Assembly: GCA_945936265.1 (NCBI GenBank)
Contig: CAMETB010000031.1
Location: 1 to 12,374, forward strand
DNA from: an uncultured Clostridia bacterium
GTDB lineage: Bacteria > Bacillota > Clostridia > Oscillospirales > CAG-272
Length of the DNA stretch: 12,374 bases
Reading direction: 5' to 3'
Position numbers and translations under genes: made by a program. This document shows positions 5,841 to 11,875 of the stretch, piece by piece (positions within the stretch are counted from its first letter, which is position 1; the number at the start of each line of letters is the position of its first letter). The notes under the pieces were generated by a model. The model saw only the letters and a program-made list of their open reading frames with translations. It ran no database searches and was not told the DNA's origin.

Positions 5841-6686
5841 TCAAAGTACGGCGTTGAGGAATTGTATAGTCCTCGGGTTTTGCGGGTGCTCAAAAATCTC
5901 CTCGGGCGTTCCCTGCTCGGCAATGCCCTTGTCTGCCATAAAGAGAACTCTCGTTGCTATCTCTCTTGCAAAGCCCATTTCGTGAGTGACTATTACCATT
6001 GTCATTCCCTCGTTTGCAAGTTCCTTTATAAGATCGAGCACTTCACCCACCATCTCGGGATCAAGTGCCGAGGTCGGCTCGTCAAAAAGCATTACCTTCG
6101 GATTCATGGCGAGTGCACGTACAATGGCGACACGCTGTTTCTGTCCTCCGGACAAAGTTGACGGATATACATTTGCCTTGTCTTCAAGTCCTATCCTATG
6201 AAGAAGAGCCATTGCCTTTTTATCGGCTTCTTCTTTTATCTGCTTTTCAGTGGTATTTATCTCGATAAGCGGTTTCTTATTTTTTTTGAATATGTTTTCT
6301 ATCTTTGTGAAAAAGTTTTTGCATTTTGCCGCACGCAATCTTTTTATTCCGAAATATACGGGGGCAAGAGTTATATTTCTGATAATAGTTTTATTGTTGA
6401 AAAGATTAAACTGCTGAAAAACCATTCCGATATGTTCTCTGTGTTTATTTATATCAACTTTCATATCGGCAATATCAACTCCGTCGAAAATTATGCTTCC
6501 TCCGCTCGGATCCTCCATACAGTTAAGGCAACGCAGAAAAGTACTCTTTCCGGAGCCGGACGGGCCTATTACGACGACTTTTTCTCCCTTATATATATCG
6601 ATGGATATATTTTCGAGTACCGTTGTGTCGTCAAATTTTTTTGTCAGATTCTTTACGCTGATAAGCGGTTGATTTTCACTGTTCAT
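5841..6686 (-). CDS. Polar amino-acid ABC transporter ATPase with extra insertion
   Basis: This is the ATP-hydrolysing subunit of a GlnQ/HisP-type importer. From the chosen start (281 residues) it shows Walker A GPSGSGKST (41-49), Q-loop VFQQFNLF (89-96), signature LSGGQKQR (178-185), Walker B VMLFDEP (198-204), D-loop SALD and switch H235. I place the start at ATG 6686-6684, one base after the permease stop, with AAGGCGGG upstream; a longer frame reaching 6734 would overlap the permease by 47 nt. Odd feature: between the conserved TLAP (106-109) and the helix before the signature there are about 34 more residues than in B. subtilis GlnQ, rich in Lys and Asn (about 115-152). The substrate is set by the binding protein, probably a polar amino acid. 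Confidence 0.93.
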   Translation of the reverse strand: MNSENQPLISVKNLTKKFDDTTVLENISIDIYKGEKVVVIGPSGSGKSTFLRCLNCMEDPSGGSIIFDGVDIADMKVDINKHREHIGMVFQQFNLFNNKTIIRNITLAPVYFGIKRLRAAKCKNFFTKIENIFKKNKKPLIEINTTEKQIKEEADKKAMALLHRIGLEDKANVYPSTLSGGQKQRVAIVRALAMNPKVMLFDEPTSALDPEMVGEVLDLIKELANEGMTMVIVTHEMGFAREIATRVLFMADKGIAEQGTPEEIFEHPQNPRTIQFLNAVL

Positions 6687-6687
6687 A

Positions 6688-7407
6688 TTATATACCCGCC
6701 TTTTTTCTGTCGCTCTTTGCCATAACTTTTTCAAGTCCCTTTATCATAAATGTAATAATAAGTACGAGAACTATATAAATTGCCGCCATAAAGAGATACG
6801 GCATAACTTTATCGTAGTTTTTGCTTCCGATAGCGCCAAGTGCTGTATAAAGGTCGTAAACGGTTATGAAACTAAGCACCGACGTTTCTTTTATAAGAGT
6901 TATAAACTCGTTTCCGAGCGTAGGGAGTATATTCTTTACCGCCTGAGGAATGACTATTTTGAGCATGGTTACGGCATAACCAAGCCCAAGCGCCCTGCCC
7001 GCTTCCATCTGACCTTTATCAACGGAATTTATTCCACTGCGCATAATCTCGGATACGTAAGCGCCGCTGTTCATACCGAAAACTATTACACCGACTTTTA
7101 CTGCCTCCACTCCTTTCACTCCGAGAGCAGGAAGCAAAACGTAATATGCAACGAGCAACTGAACAACCATAGGCGTGCCGCGGAAAAGCGCAACATAAAC
7201 TTCACATATTTTGTCAAGGACTCTCGGCAAGGCCTTGTATTTCGGCATTACCTTTACTACGGCGATAATAGTACCGATAACAATACCGATAATTAAACCG
7301 ATGACGGCTATTTTTATCGTATTGAGAAGTCCCTCAAAAAACAGATTCCTGTAAAATTCTCCCGAGAGGGTTTGCCAGAAAACCTCCCATTTTGATGCCC
7401 AATTCAT
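6688..7407 (-). CDS. Polar amino-acid ABC transporter permease
   Basis: The 239-residue membrane subunit belongs to the HisM/GlnP (3-TM amino-acid permease) family. It carries the family N-terminal part 'GLLNTIKIAVIGLIIGIVIG' (about 26-45), the RGTP motif (76-79), and the EAA loop EAGRALGLGY (135-144) followed by IVIPQAVKNILPTLGNEF, which docks on the ATPase. About five membrane helices are visible. I chose ATG 7407-7405 (MNWASKW) because GAGG lies 5 nt upstream; the frame extends 11 codons further back into a stem-loop, which is unlikely to be coding. It works as a homodimer in the membrane with two ATPase subunits. The gene sits between the binding protein and ATPase genes. Confidence 0.93.
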   Translation of the reverse strand: MNWASKWEVFWQTLSGEFYRNLFFEGLLNTIKIAVIGLIIGIVIGTIIAVVKVMPKYKALPRVLDKICEVYVALFRGTPMVVQLLVAYYVLLPALGVKGVEAVKVGVIVFGMNSGAYVSEIMRSGINSVDKGQMEAGRALGLGYAVTMLKIVIPQAVKNILPTLGNEFITLIKETSVLSFITVYDLYTALGAIGSKNYDKVMPYLFMAAIYIVLVLIITFMIKGLEKVMAKSDRKKAGI

Positions 7408-7422
7408 AAATACCTCTTTTTG

Positions 7423-7462
7423 CGCAAAATTTTCCCACAATGAATTTGTGGGAAATTTTGCG
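7423..7462 (-). other. Intercistronic stem-loop between binding protein and permease
   Basis: An inverted repeat of 18 and 17 nt (7423-7440 and 7446-7462, one bulged T) with a TGAAT loop lies between the binding-protein stop and the permease start. On the minus strand it is followed by CAAAAAGAGG and not by a T run, so it is more likely an mRNA-stabilising or partial attenuation structure than a full terminator. Such elements keep the binding-protein message more abundant than the permease message in many ABC operons. Confidence 0.65.
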
Positions 7463-7477
7463 TTTACTTCAATCTTA

Positions 7478-8338
7478 TTATTTGTTAAGTGCGGCTACTA
7501 TCGCTTCTGCGGGAGCTGCGTCTACGACTACCGCATATACGTTTCCGTTCAACATATCGTTTGCGGCGTCAACTGCCGTTTGATATCCCTTACCGGTTAT
7601 GTTTGAAAAGCCGTCAAAGCCCCAGTCGGCATCACCATTTATATAAAGTCCTCCGGTTGTGCCGGTCTGATATCCTATAGTCTTTCCCTTAAGACCTTTA
7701 AGGACATTTTCAACATCTTCAACCGTCTTGCATCCGTCGAAGTCCGTGCAACTTTCGGGAACGATGAGTTTCTGAGATGCGTTATAGTAATCGGTTGAAA
7801 AATCGTAAAGTGCTTTGCGTGATTCACTTGCAGTGATTCCGGCCATACCTACATCGGCATAACCTGCGTCAACCTGAGTAAATATTGCATCAAAATCGAC
7901 AATATTCTTTATAACGAGAGTGAGATTCTTTTCCTTAGCGAATGCTGCTGCGATCTCTATATCAAGACCATATGCTTTTCCGTCTTCACCGAGATACTCA
8001 AACGGCTCAAACGGGCAGTTGGTTGCAACCACGAGATTTGTATCGTCGTTTACGACGTCCGTAGTGGTTACCGCGTAACCTACTTTTGTTCCTTCATTCT
8101 TGAAATACTTTGCAACGTATTTGTCAAATTCGCCGTTTTCCTGTATTTTTGCAAGGAAATCATTGAATTCCTTCTGCAGTGCGCTGTTTCCTTTTTTGAA
8201 TACGAATGCGTACTGTTCGTCTGTGAGTTTAACATCGATTAACTTTAACTTTTCTGTCTTGCCTCCGCACGATGCAAATGCGAGAACTGTGGAAAGTATC
8301 ATCACCAGGCAAAGTGCTACCGAAATAATTTTTTTCAT
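7478..8338 (-). CDS. Amino-acid ABC transporter substrate-binding lipoprotein, circularly permuted
   Basis: The protein has 286 residues from ATG 8338-8336, chosen because AAGGAG lies 9 nt upstream and a signal peptide starts there (KK, hydrophobic 4-20, lipobox FASC with lipidated C24). Residues 102-286 match the usual amino-acid binding fold from its normal beginning: LVVATNCPFEPFEY, YGLDIEIAAAFAKE, GMAGIT (164-169), R174 for the ligand carboxylate, TGTTG, and VVVDAAPAEA (D273). The protein then stops at ALNK. The part that should follow appears instead at the N-terminus: residues 31-79 read KLIDVKLTDEQYAFVFKKGN through GEFDKYVAKYF, the classical C-terminal segment. A linker of about 20 residues joins them. 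It is tethered to the outer membrane face and feeds the adjacent permease. The exact ligand is unknown. Confidence 0.92.
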   Translation of the reverse strand: MKKIISVALCLVMILSTVLAFASCGGKTEKLKLIDVKLTDEQYAFVFKKGNSALQKEFNDFLAKIQENGEFDKYVAKYFKNEGTKVGYAVTTTDVVNDDTNLVVATNCPFEPFEYLGEDGKAYGLDIEIAAAFAKEKNLTLVIKNIVDFDAIFTQVDAGYADVGMAGITASESRKALYDFSTDYYNASQKLIVPESCTDFDGCKTVEDVENVLKGLKGKTIGYQTGTTGGLYINGDADWGFDGFSNITGKGYQTAVDAANDMLNGNVYAVVVDAAPAEAIVAALNK

Positions 8339-8411
8339 TTTCTTATTCTCCTTAAATATTTTTTCGTTTCTCAAATCTCCGATTTTTATCGGTTCTCTTT
8401 AAGATGGCTCT

Positions 8412-8440
8412 ATTATACACCGTTGATATTCACTTGTCAA
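8412..8440 (-). promoter_or_regulatory. Consensus promoter of the amino-acid ABC operon
   Basis: On the minus strand TTGACA (8440-8435), a 17-bp spacer and TATAAT (8417-8412), a perfect match to the vegetative consensus. The leader of about 67 nt contains a small CCGAT/ATCGG hairpin (8379-8392). Confidence 0.92.
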
Positions 8441-8449
8441 TAGGTTTTT

Positions 8450-8463
8450 TGAAAAAATATTCA
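8450..8463 (-). promoter_or_regulatory. Possible ArgR/AhrC-type operator
   Basis: Just upstream of the -35 box, the minus strand reads TGAAT-ATTT-TTTCA, one mismatch from the ARG-box half-site pattern TGAAT-N4-ATTCA. An overlapping inverted repeat AAATATTC/GAATATTT (8455-8462, 8471-8478) is also present. The DNA is very AT-rich, so chance is a real alternative. Confidence 0.25.
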
Positions 8464-8664
8464 TAAAAACGAATATTTGTCGATTTTTTTATACATTCTA
8501 TTCAATAATATGCAGTTGTTGTACAATTTCAACAAATAATTCGAGTTTTCAGGCGTTTGCACGGCATTAAAGGCAAAAACAAAGAGCCGTATCTTTAATT
8601 ACGGCTCTTTTTATGCTATTATTATTCATGAATATTCGTGAATTTATTCATTTATTGTGAATAA
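8464..8664. other. AT-rich gap between CPBP gene and ABC promoter
   Basis: No coding frame of note is present. The stretch holds the terminator of the CPBP operon (8581-8610) and a cluster of TGAAT/ATTCA motifs at 8622-8663, including tandem palindromes ATTCATGAAT (8624-8633) and ATTCGTGAAT (8634-8643). The part between 8480 and 8575 shows nothing I can name. Confidence 0.5.
8577..8610 (-). terminator. Terminator of the lipoprotein-Nudix-CPBP operon
   Basis: A perfect 11-bp stem AAAGAGCCGTA (8581-8591) / TACGGCTCTTT (8600-8610) with an 8-nt loop. On the minus strand it is followed by GTTTTTG, and it lies 54 nt after the CPBP stop codon. Confidence 0.85.
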
Positions 8665-9669
8665 TTACTCTATGACGGTTTCCGTTACCGAAAGTTCGGT
8701 TTCTTTTGTCTTCATAACAAGAGCTATTCCTATTGCGACAAGGAGAACTATAGTTACTGCCACTCCGCCTTCAAGACCGTATGATCCGCCGTTTGCTATA
8801 ACTCTGTCCGCCGTTGCCTCGGTTCTGAATATGGACGGCAGAAGTTTTACTCCGCTTACGTTTGCACCGAATATATTGCCTTGTGCAAAATTCCACATTG
8901 TGTGTATTGCACATGCTCCCCAGAGGTCGCCCCTCTTGAACACATATATTGCCAGAAAAGCTCCGAACAGGAATGTGTTTATAAGAGAAAGTATTCCTAC
9001 ACCCGCATTACCTGCATGAAGAAGCGAAAAGGCAACAGAACTTACAAGAACCGCGACTGCGGCACTGTAATCCCTTGCAAGTGATACCATAAAATATCCT
9101 CGCATTAAAAGTTCCTCGGAAAAGCCTGCAATCACAAAGGCAACGAAATATAAAATTATTATCGGTGATACGGCTGAAGGATCAAAAGACAAAGTTATCG
9201 ATTTGCACGCCCAGGCAATAAGAAAAGAAAGCGAGAACATTACAAGTCCTATAAGAAGCCCCACAAGATACTCGGGGACTGCTCCTTTTTTCCTTATTCC
9301 CATAGAAGAGAGTTTTCTCTTTTCTATCACCTTGCAGTAAATTATTGCGGCAAGCGCCATGGTTGATGTTGCCAGAAACGATATAAGATACAGCCATGAG
9401 GGAAAAGATGAAATGATGGTTTGCATGCCTTCTGCAAAATCATTTGCCGATATTTCTCCTCCGACGAAAGAACGGAAAAGATCCATATAGTTCGTTTTTC
9501 CGATTACATATATAGCGGTTGGGACGCTTATTATGACTGACCTTATTGCGTTGGCTATGATATATACCAGAAGAAAAATCATGATTGAGAGAAGCATCCC
9601 TCTCGGTTTATGACCGAGCGCCGCCTCATCTATCATTTTCGTTCTTTTTATACTTATATATTTATCCAT
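8665..9669 (-). CDS. CPBP-family intramembrane metalloprotease
   Basis: The 334-residue integral membrane protein has the three motifs of the CPBP (Rce1/CaaX-like, Abi) family: EE-x3-R at E185-E186-R190, F-x3-H at F214-H218, and H-x3-N at H256-N260 in 'HTMWNF'. The glutamates and histidines form the active site within the membrane. About eight hydrophobic segments are visible, the last near 305-320. In bacteria these proteins are linked to bacteriocin self-immunity, peptide maturation or envelope stress; no bacteriocin precursor is visible next to this copy, so the role is open. The start ATG follows GAAGGGAA by about 5 nt. It is the last gene of the operon, 12 nt after the Nudix gene, and ends before a strong terminator. 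Confidence 0.9.
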   Translation of the reverse strand: MDKYISIKRTKMIDEAALGHKPRGMLLSIMIFLLVYIIANAIRSVIISVPTAIYVIGKTNYMDLFRSFVGGEISANDFAEGMQTIISSFPSWLYLISFLATSTMALAAIIYCKVIEKRKLSSMGIRKKGAVPEYLVGLLIGLVMFSLSFLIAWACKSITLSFDPSAVSPIIILYFVAFVIAGFSEELLMRGYFMVSLARDYSAAVAVLVSSVAFSLLHAGNAGVGILSLINTFLFGAFLAIYVFKRGDLWGACAIHTMWNFAQGNIFGANVSGVKLLPSIFRTEATADRVIANGGSYGLEGGVAVTIVLLVAIGIALVMKTKETELSVTETVIE

Positions 9670-9681
9670 AATATTCCCTTC

Positions 9682-10233
9682 TTATTTTACCTTTTTTCTT
9701 TCTGAGAGTATTCTGTATGCCTTAAGTATTGCTATCTGCGTTTTTGCGTCCGGTATCTCTCCGTCCATCACCATTTTCACAAGAGCGTCGAGAGGTATTT
9801 TTTCAACCTCCAGAAGTTCGCCTTCGTCGGGATGCGCTTTTTTTATGGTAAGTCCCGTTGCAAGATATGTATATATCTGCTCATCAAATATGGCAACGCT
9901 GGTGTAAATCTTTCCTATAAATTCTATTTTATCCGCCTCAACTCCGCTTTCTTCGCTGAGCTCACGCTTTACGGCAGAGAGGGGATCCTCTCCGTACTCG
10001 AGTTTGCCCGCCGGTACTTCAAGGAGCACGCTTGCAAACGGATATCTGAACTGTCTTACCATTATAACACAGCCGTCATCCGTTACGGGAATAACGCAGA
10101 CAGCGCCGGGATGACGGACTATCTCGCGCTTTGCCACTCTCCCATCCGGTAACTCGACGTCGTCAACAAAAAGTTTTACTATTTTTCCATCAAAAATCTG
10201 TTCCGATTTTATTTTCTTTTCAAAAAGTTCCAT
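9682..10233 (-). CDS. ADP-ribose pyrophosphatase-type Nudix hydrolase
   Basis: This 183-residue protein resembles NudF/ADPRase: the N-terminal beta domain 'SEQIFDGKIVKLFVDDVELPDGR' with 'REIVRHPGAVCVIPV', 'VRQFRYPF' (59-66) and a full Nudix box from G76 to V98 (GKLEYGE...KRELSEESGV). These enzymes cleave ADP-ribose to AMP and ribose-5-phosphate and work as dimers. Odd feature: after the Nudix box, where ADP-ribose hydrolases usually read TSPGFxDE, this protein has TSVAIFDE (111-118), so the substrate-selecting proline is replaced by V113; the true substrate may differ. The ATG follows AGAAGG by 7 nt, and this site lies in the last codons of the lipoprotein gene, which ends 2 nt before, suggesting coupled translation. 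Confidence 0.88.
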   Translation of the reverse strand: MELFEKKIKSEQIFDGKIVKLFVDDVELPDGRVAKREIVRHPGAVCVIPVTDDGCVIMVRQFRYPFASVLLEVPAGKLEYGEDPLSAVKRELSEESGVEADKIEFIGKIYTSVAIFDEQIYTYLATGLTIKKAHPDEGELLEVEKIPLDALVKMVMDGEIPDAKTQIAILKAYRILSERKKVK

Positions 10234-10235
10234 AA

Positions 10236-10916
10236 TTATACCTTCTTAAATGTTCTGACACTGCCGTCGTCGGCGATAAGCTTCAAAACGTTTCCTTCCT
10301 TATTATATTTAACGCTCATCACGTTTGTTGAAATAAACTGCAAAGAAGATTTATCGGGGAACATATACAGCGTACCTTCTTTGACGGAATATTTTACGCT
10401 TATCGCGGGATATGAGGTCAATTCGTTTGTTCCCGTACCGTCGTCGTTAAGTGTAAGGCGCCAGCCAATACCCTCGTCGGTACAGACCCACTCACCGATA
10501 ATTTCATCTGCATTTTCATTATAAGTGAGATCGTATTTTACAAGAATCAAAACATCGTCTTTACCGTTTGAAATTACAAGTCTGCCATCGGAATTTACGG
10601 AAAAATAATTTTTGAAAACTTCCCCTTTTTCATTCAAAGTAGTTATTTTGTTTTTATCTGTAACATAATACTCCGCAGTTTCCGTGGCACTATCGTTTTC
10701 TATGCCGTAAACAAAGTATTTATAACTCGCCTTACCGTCGCCGTCAAATTCATATACCTTATAAAAATCGTCCTTGTAGTCCTCCTCGCGCCATTTGCCG
10801 ACAAGAGCTTCTCCGTCGTAAACGTAATCCGGGTCATAAAGATTTTTGTTGCACGACGTAAATGAAAGCGTACAAGCGAGCAAGAGAAGCGCAAGTATTA
10901 AAGAAAGTTTTTTCAT
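10236..10916 (-). CDS. Lipoprotein with two lipocalin-like repeats
   Basis: From ATG 10916-10914 (226 residues) the protein starts with a lipoprotein signal peptide: KK, a leucine-rich core (4-15) and lipobox FTSC with C22 as the likely lipidated residue. GGAGG lies 5 nt upstream; a longer frame to 10976 is rejected because it would run through the upstream gene and bury the signal peptide. The mature part seems to be two copies of one beta-rich unit: LVGKWREE...FDGDGKASY (about 38-127) and IIGEWVCT...LNDDGTGTNE (about 139-226). Both begin with GxW and an Asp-Gly turn and end in a beta strand, which recalls lipocalin-like domains of Clostridia lipoproteins. No catalytic residues are visible. 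The ATG overlaps the TGA of the preceding phosphatase frame (ATGA). Function unknown. Confidence 0.82.
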   Translation of the reverse strand: MKKLSLILALLLLACTLSFTSCNKNLYDPDYVYDGEALVGKWREEDYKDDFYKVYEFDGDGKASYKYFVYGIENDSATETAEYYVTDKNKITTLNEKGEVFKNYFSVNSDGRLVISNGKDDVLILVKYDLTYNENADEIIGEWVCTDEGIGWRLTLNDDGTGTNELTSYPAISVKYSVKEGTLYMFPDKSSLQFISTNVMSVKYNKEGNVLKLIADDGSVRTFKKV

Positions 10917-11175
10917 TTTTCCTCCAATCCGATAAAATCGGGGTCGCAAAGGCGCTCGGGCGACGCGTTGTAACATTCGAGGAGCGTTTTCTCTCCGTCG
11001 TAGGAATAAAGAGCCATATGGCAGTTAGAAAACATTCTTATGTCCTCTTTTTTTATGTCGGATGCCTTTTCGGAGTTAAGAGCATATATTCTTCCGACAG
11101 CCCCGTGAGTTACAAGTATAACCCTGTCACCTAACCTGACGTTGCTTTTTATAAAGTCGTTTACTCTTGAAAGCA
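10913..11175 (-). pseudogene. Histidine phosphatase family protein, C-terminal fragment
   Basis: An open frame without a start codon reads on the minus strand from about 11175 to a TGA at 10915-10913. It encodes roughly 87 residues including SRVNDFIKSN, RVILVTHGAVGRIYAL and NCHMALYSYDG. The VTHG segment is the second catalytic histidine motif of the phosphoglycerate-mutase-like histidine phosphatases, which is followed by an aliphatic helix as here. The N-terminal RHG half, with the phospho-accepting histidine, is absent, because the sequence turns into hsp20 at about 11165-11185. The frame itself is open to 11194 but the last few codons may belong to hsp20 DNA. Its stop overlaps the lipoprotein start as ATGA, so in the intact genome it is the upstream operon partner. 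Truncation by rearrangement or by assembly error cannot be told apart here. Confidence 0.75.
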
Positions 11176-11583
11176 GGCACTCAAGACACCGCTTTCATAT
11201 TTAGCATGAATATCTTCCTGCTTGATATCCTCGCCCACATAGAAAGTTCTGCTCATACTGCCTGCATAACGTTCACGACGAACAAATTTTCCTGTCTTTT
11301 CTTCCTTCTCCTCTTTGTCCAGACCTTTCGTTGCACTAATCAACAGATATCCGTTTTTCAGTTCCAAAGAAAGCTCTTCTTTTTTGAATCCCGGAAGATC
11401 AATGTCTACTTCATAGCGATCTTCCTGTTCTTTCACATCTGTTTTCATCATGTTTGCTGCATGGCGTCCATACAGTTTTTTCTGTGCCTTCTTCATTTCT
11501 CGATCATCGAATACTGGAAAATCAAAGAAATCATAAAAGAATTCGTCAAATAAATTTTCTCCAAAAATACTAGGTGTTAACAT
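11161..11583 (-). CDS. Hsp20 small heat-shock protein, C-terminally truncated
   Basis: The 140-residue frame is a small heat-shock protein: an N-terminal Phe-rich arm 'SIFGENLFDEFFYDFFDFPVF', then the alpha-crystallin domain from about 46 (MKTDVKE...YEVDIDLPGFKKEEL, 'GYLLISATKGLDKEEKEEKTGKF', RRERYAGSMSRTFYVGEDI). These proteins hold unfolded proteins in oligomers. The end is abnormal: after KYESGVL (129-134) it reads SACFQE and stops, whereas family members continue with beta-strand residues plus a tail carrying an I/V-x-I/V motif. The loss coincides with the join to the phosphatase fragment. I chose the second ATG (11583-11581, MLTPSIFGEN), 8 nt after AGGAG; the first ATG at 11589 has only 2 nt spacing. 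A CIRCE element controls its promoter. Confidence 0.9.
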   Translation of the reverse strand: MLTPSIFGENLFDEFFYDFFDFPVFDDREMKKAQKKLYGRHAANMMKTDVKEQEDRYEVDIDLPGFKKEELSLELKNGYLLISATKGLDKEEKEEKTGKFVRRERYAGSMSRTFYVGEDIKQEDIHAKYESGVLSACFQE

Positions 11584-11679
11584 AATCATCGCTCCTTTTT
11601 CAAAATAGTTTTTTGAAACTGGGGATGTTTAGGAAGAATCATGAACTTGTGGTTCTTTCTTTCTCCTGTTTCTAATTAT

Positions 11680-11708
11680 GTTATATCACCATTATTAGCA
11701 CTCGTCAA
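11680..11708 (-). promoter_or_regulatory. Heat-shock gene promoter overlapped by CIRCE
   Basis: On the minus strand TTGACG (11708-11703), a 17-bp spacer and TATAAC (11685-11680). The -35 box lies inside the CIRCE element, so bound HrcA would block RNA polymerase. The leader is about 90 nt. Confidence 0.8.
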
Positions 11709-11721
11709 TAGCGAGTGCTAA
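11695..11721. promoter_or_regulatory. CIRCE element (HrcA operator)
   Basis: A perfect TTAGCACTC-N9-GAGTGCTAA inverted repeat (11695-11703, 11713-11721). This is the conserved binding site of the HrcA repressor, which usually controls groESL and dnaK in Bacillota. Here it controls hsp20. Confidence 0.97.
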
Positions 11722-11875
11722 TTTTTCTGTGAACTTTTTGTGTCCTTATAACATCCTACGTTCTTTTGTTAGCTTCAATAATGTTCACTTTTACCTCACT
11801 AAACTTCAAATCGCCCGTTACTTTCAAACACACTGGAAGCCTGAAATTTTCTGTTCCCTACAAATTGGAATTTGA
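11722..11875. other. Short gap between CIRCE and GNAT gene, nothing recognised
   Basis: About 150 AT-rich bases with no open frame of interest and no convincing terminator for the GNAT gene. The only symmetry is a distant GTGAAC (11729-11734) / GTTCAC (11783-11788) pair, too far apart to mean much. Confidence 0.4.

Noticed and set aside
6198..6725. A 175-codon plus-strand frame opposite the ABC ATPase
   Set aside because: It is a shadow of the ATPase gene, which has all Walker and signature motifs; the product is aromatic-rich with no domain.
6687..6734. Longer N-terminus of the ABC ATPase
   Set aside because: The extra 16 codons overlap the permease 3' end and give KKLWQRATEKRR-type sequence not seen in the family; the inner ATG has its own ribosome binding site and 1-nt spacing to the permease stop.
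8665..10916. CPBP protease with the lipoprotein as a bacteriocin or immunity cassette
   Set aside because: No small precursor peptide with a leader motif, no peptidase-containing ABC exporter and no radical SAM enzyme is visible nearby; the neighbours are housekeeping-type Nudix and phosphatase genes.
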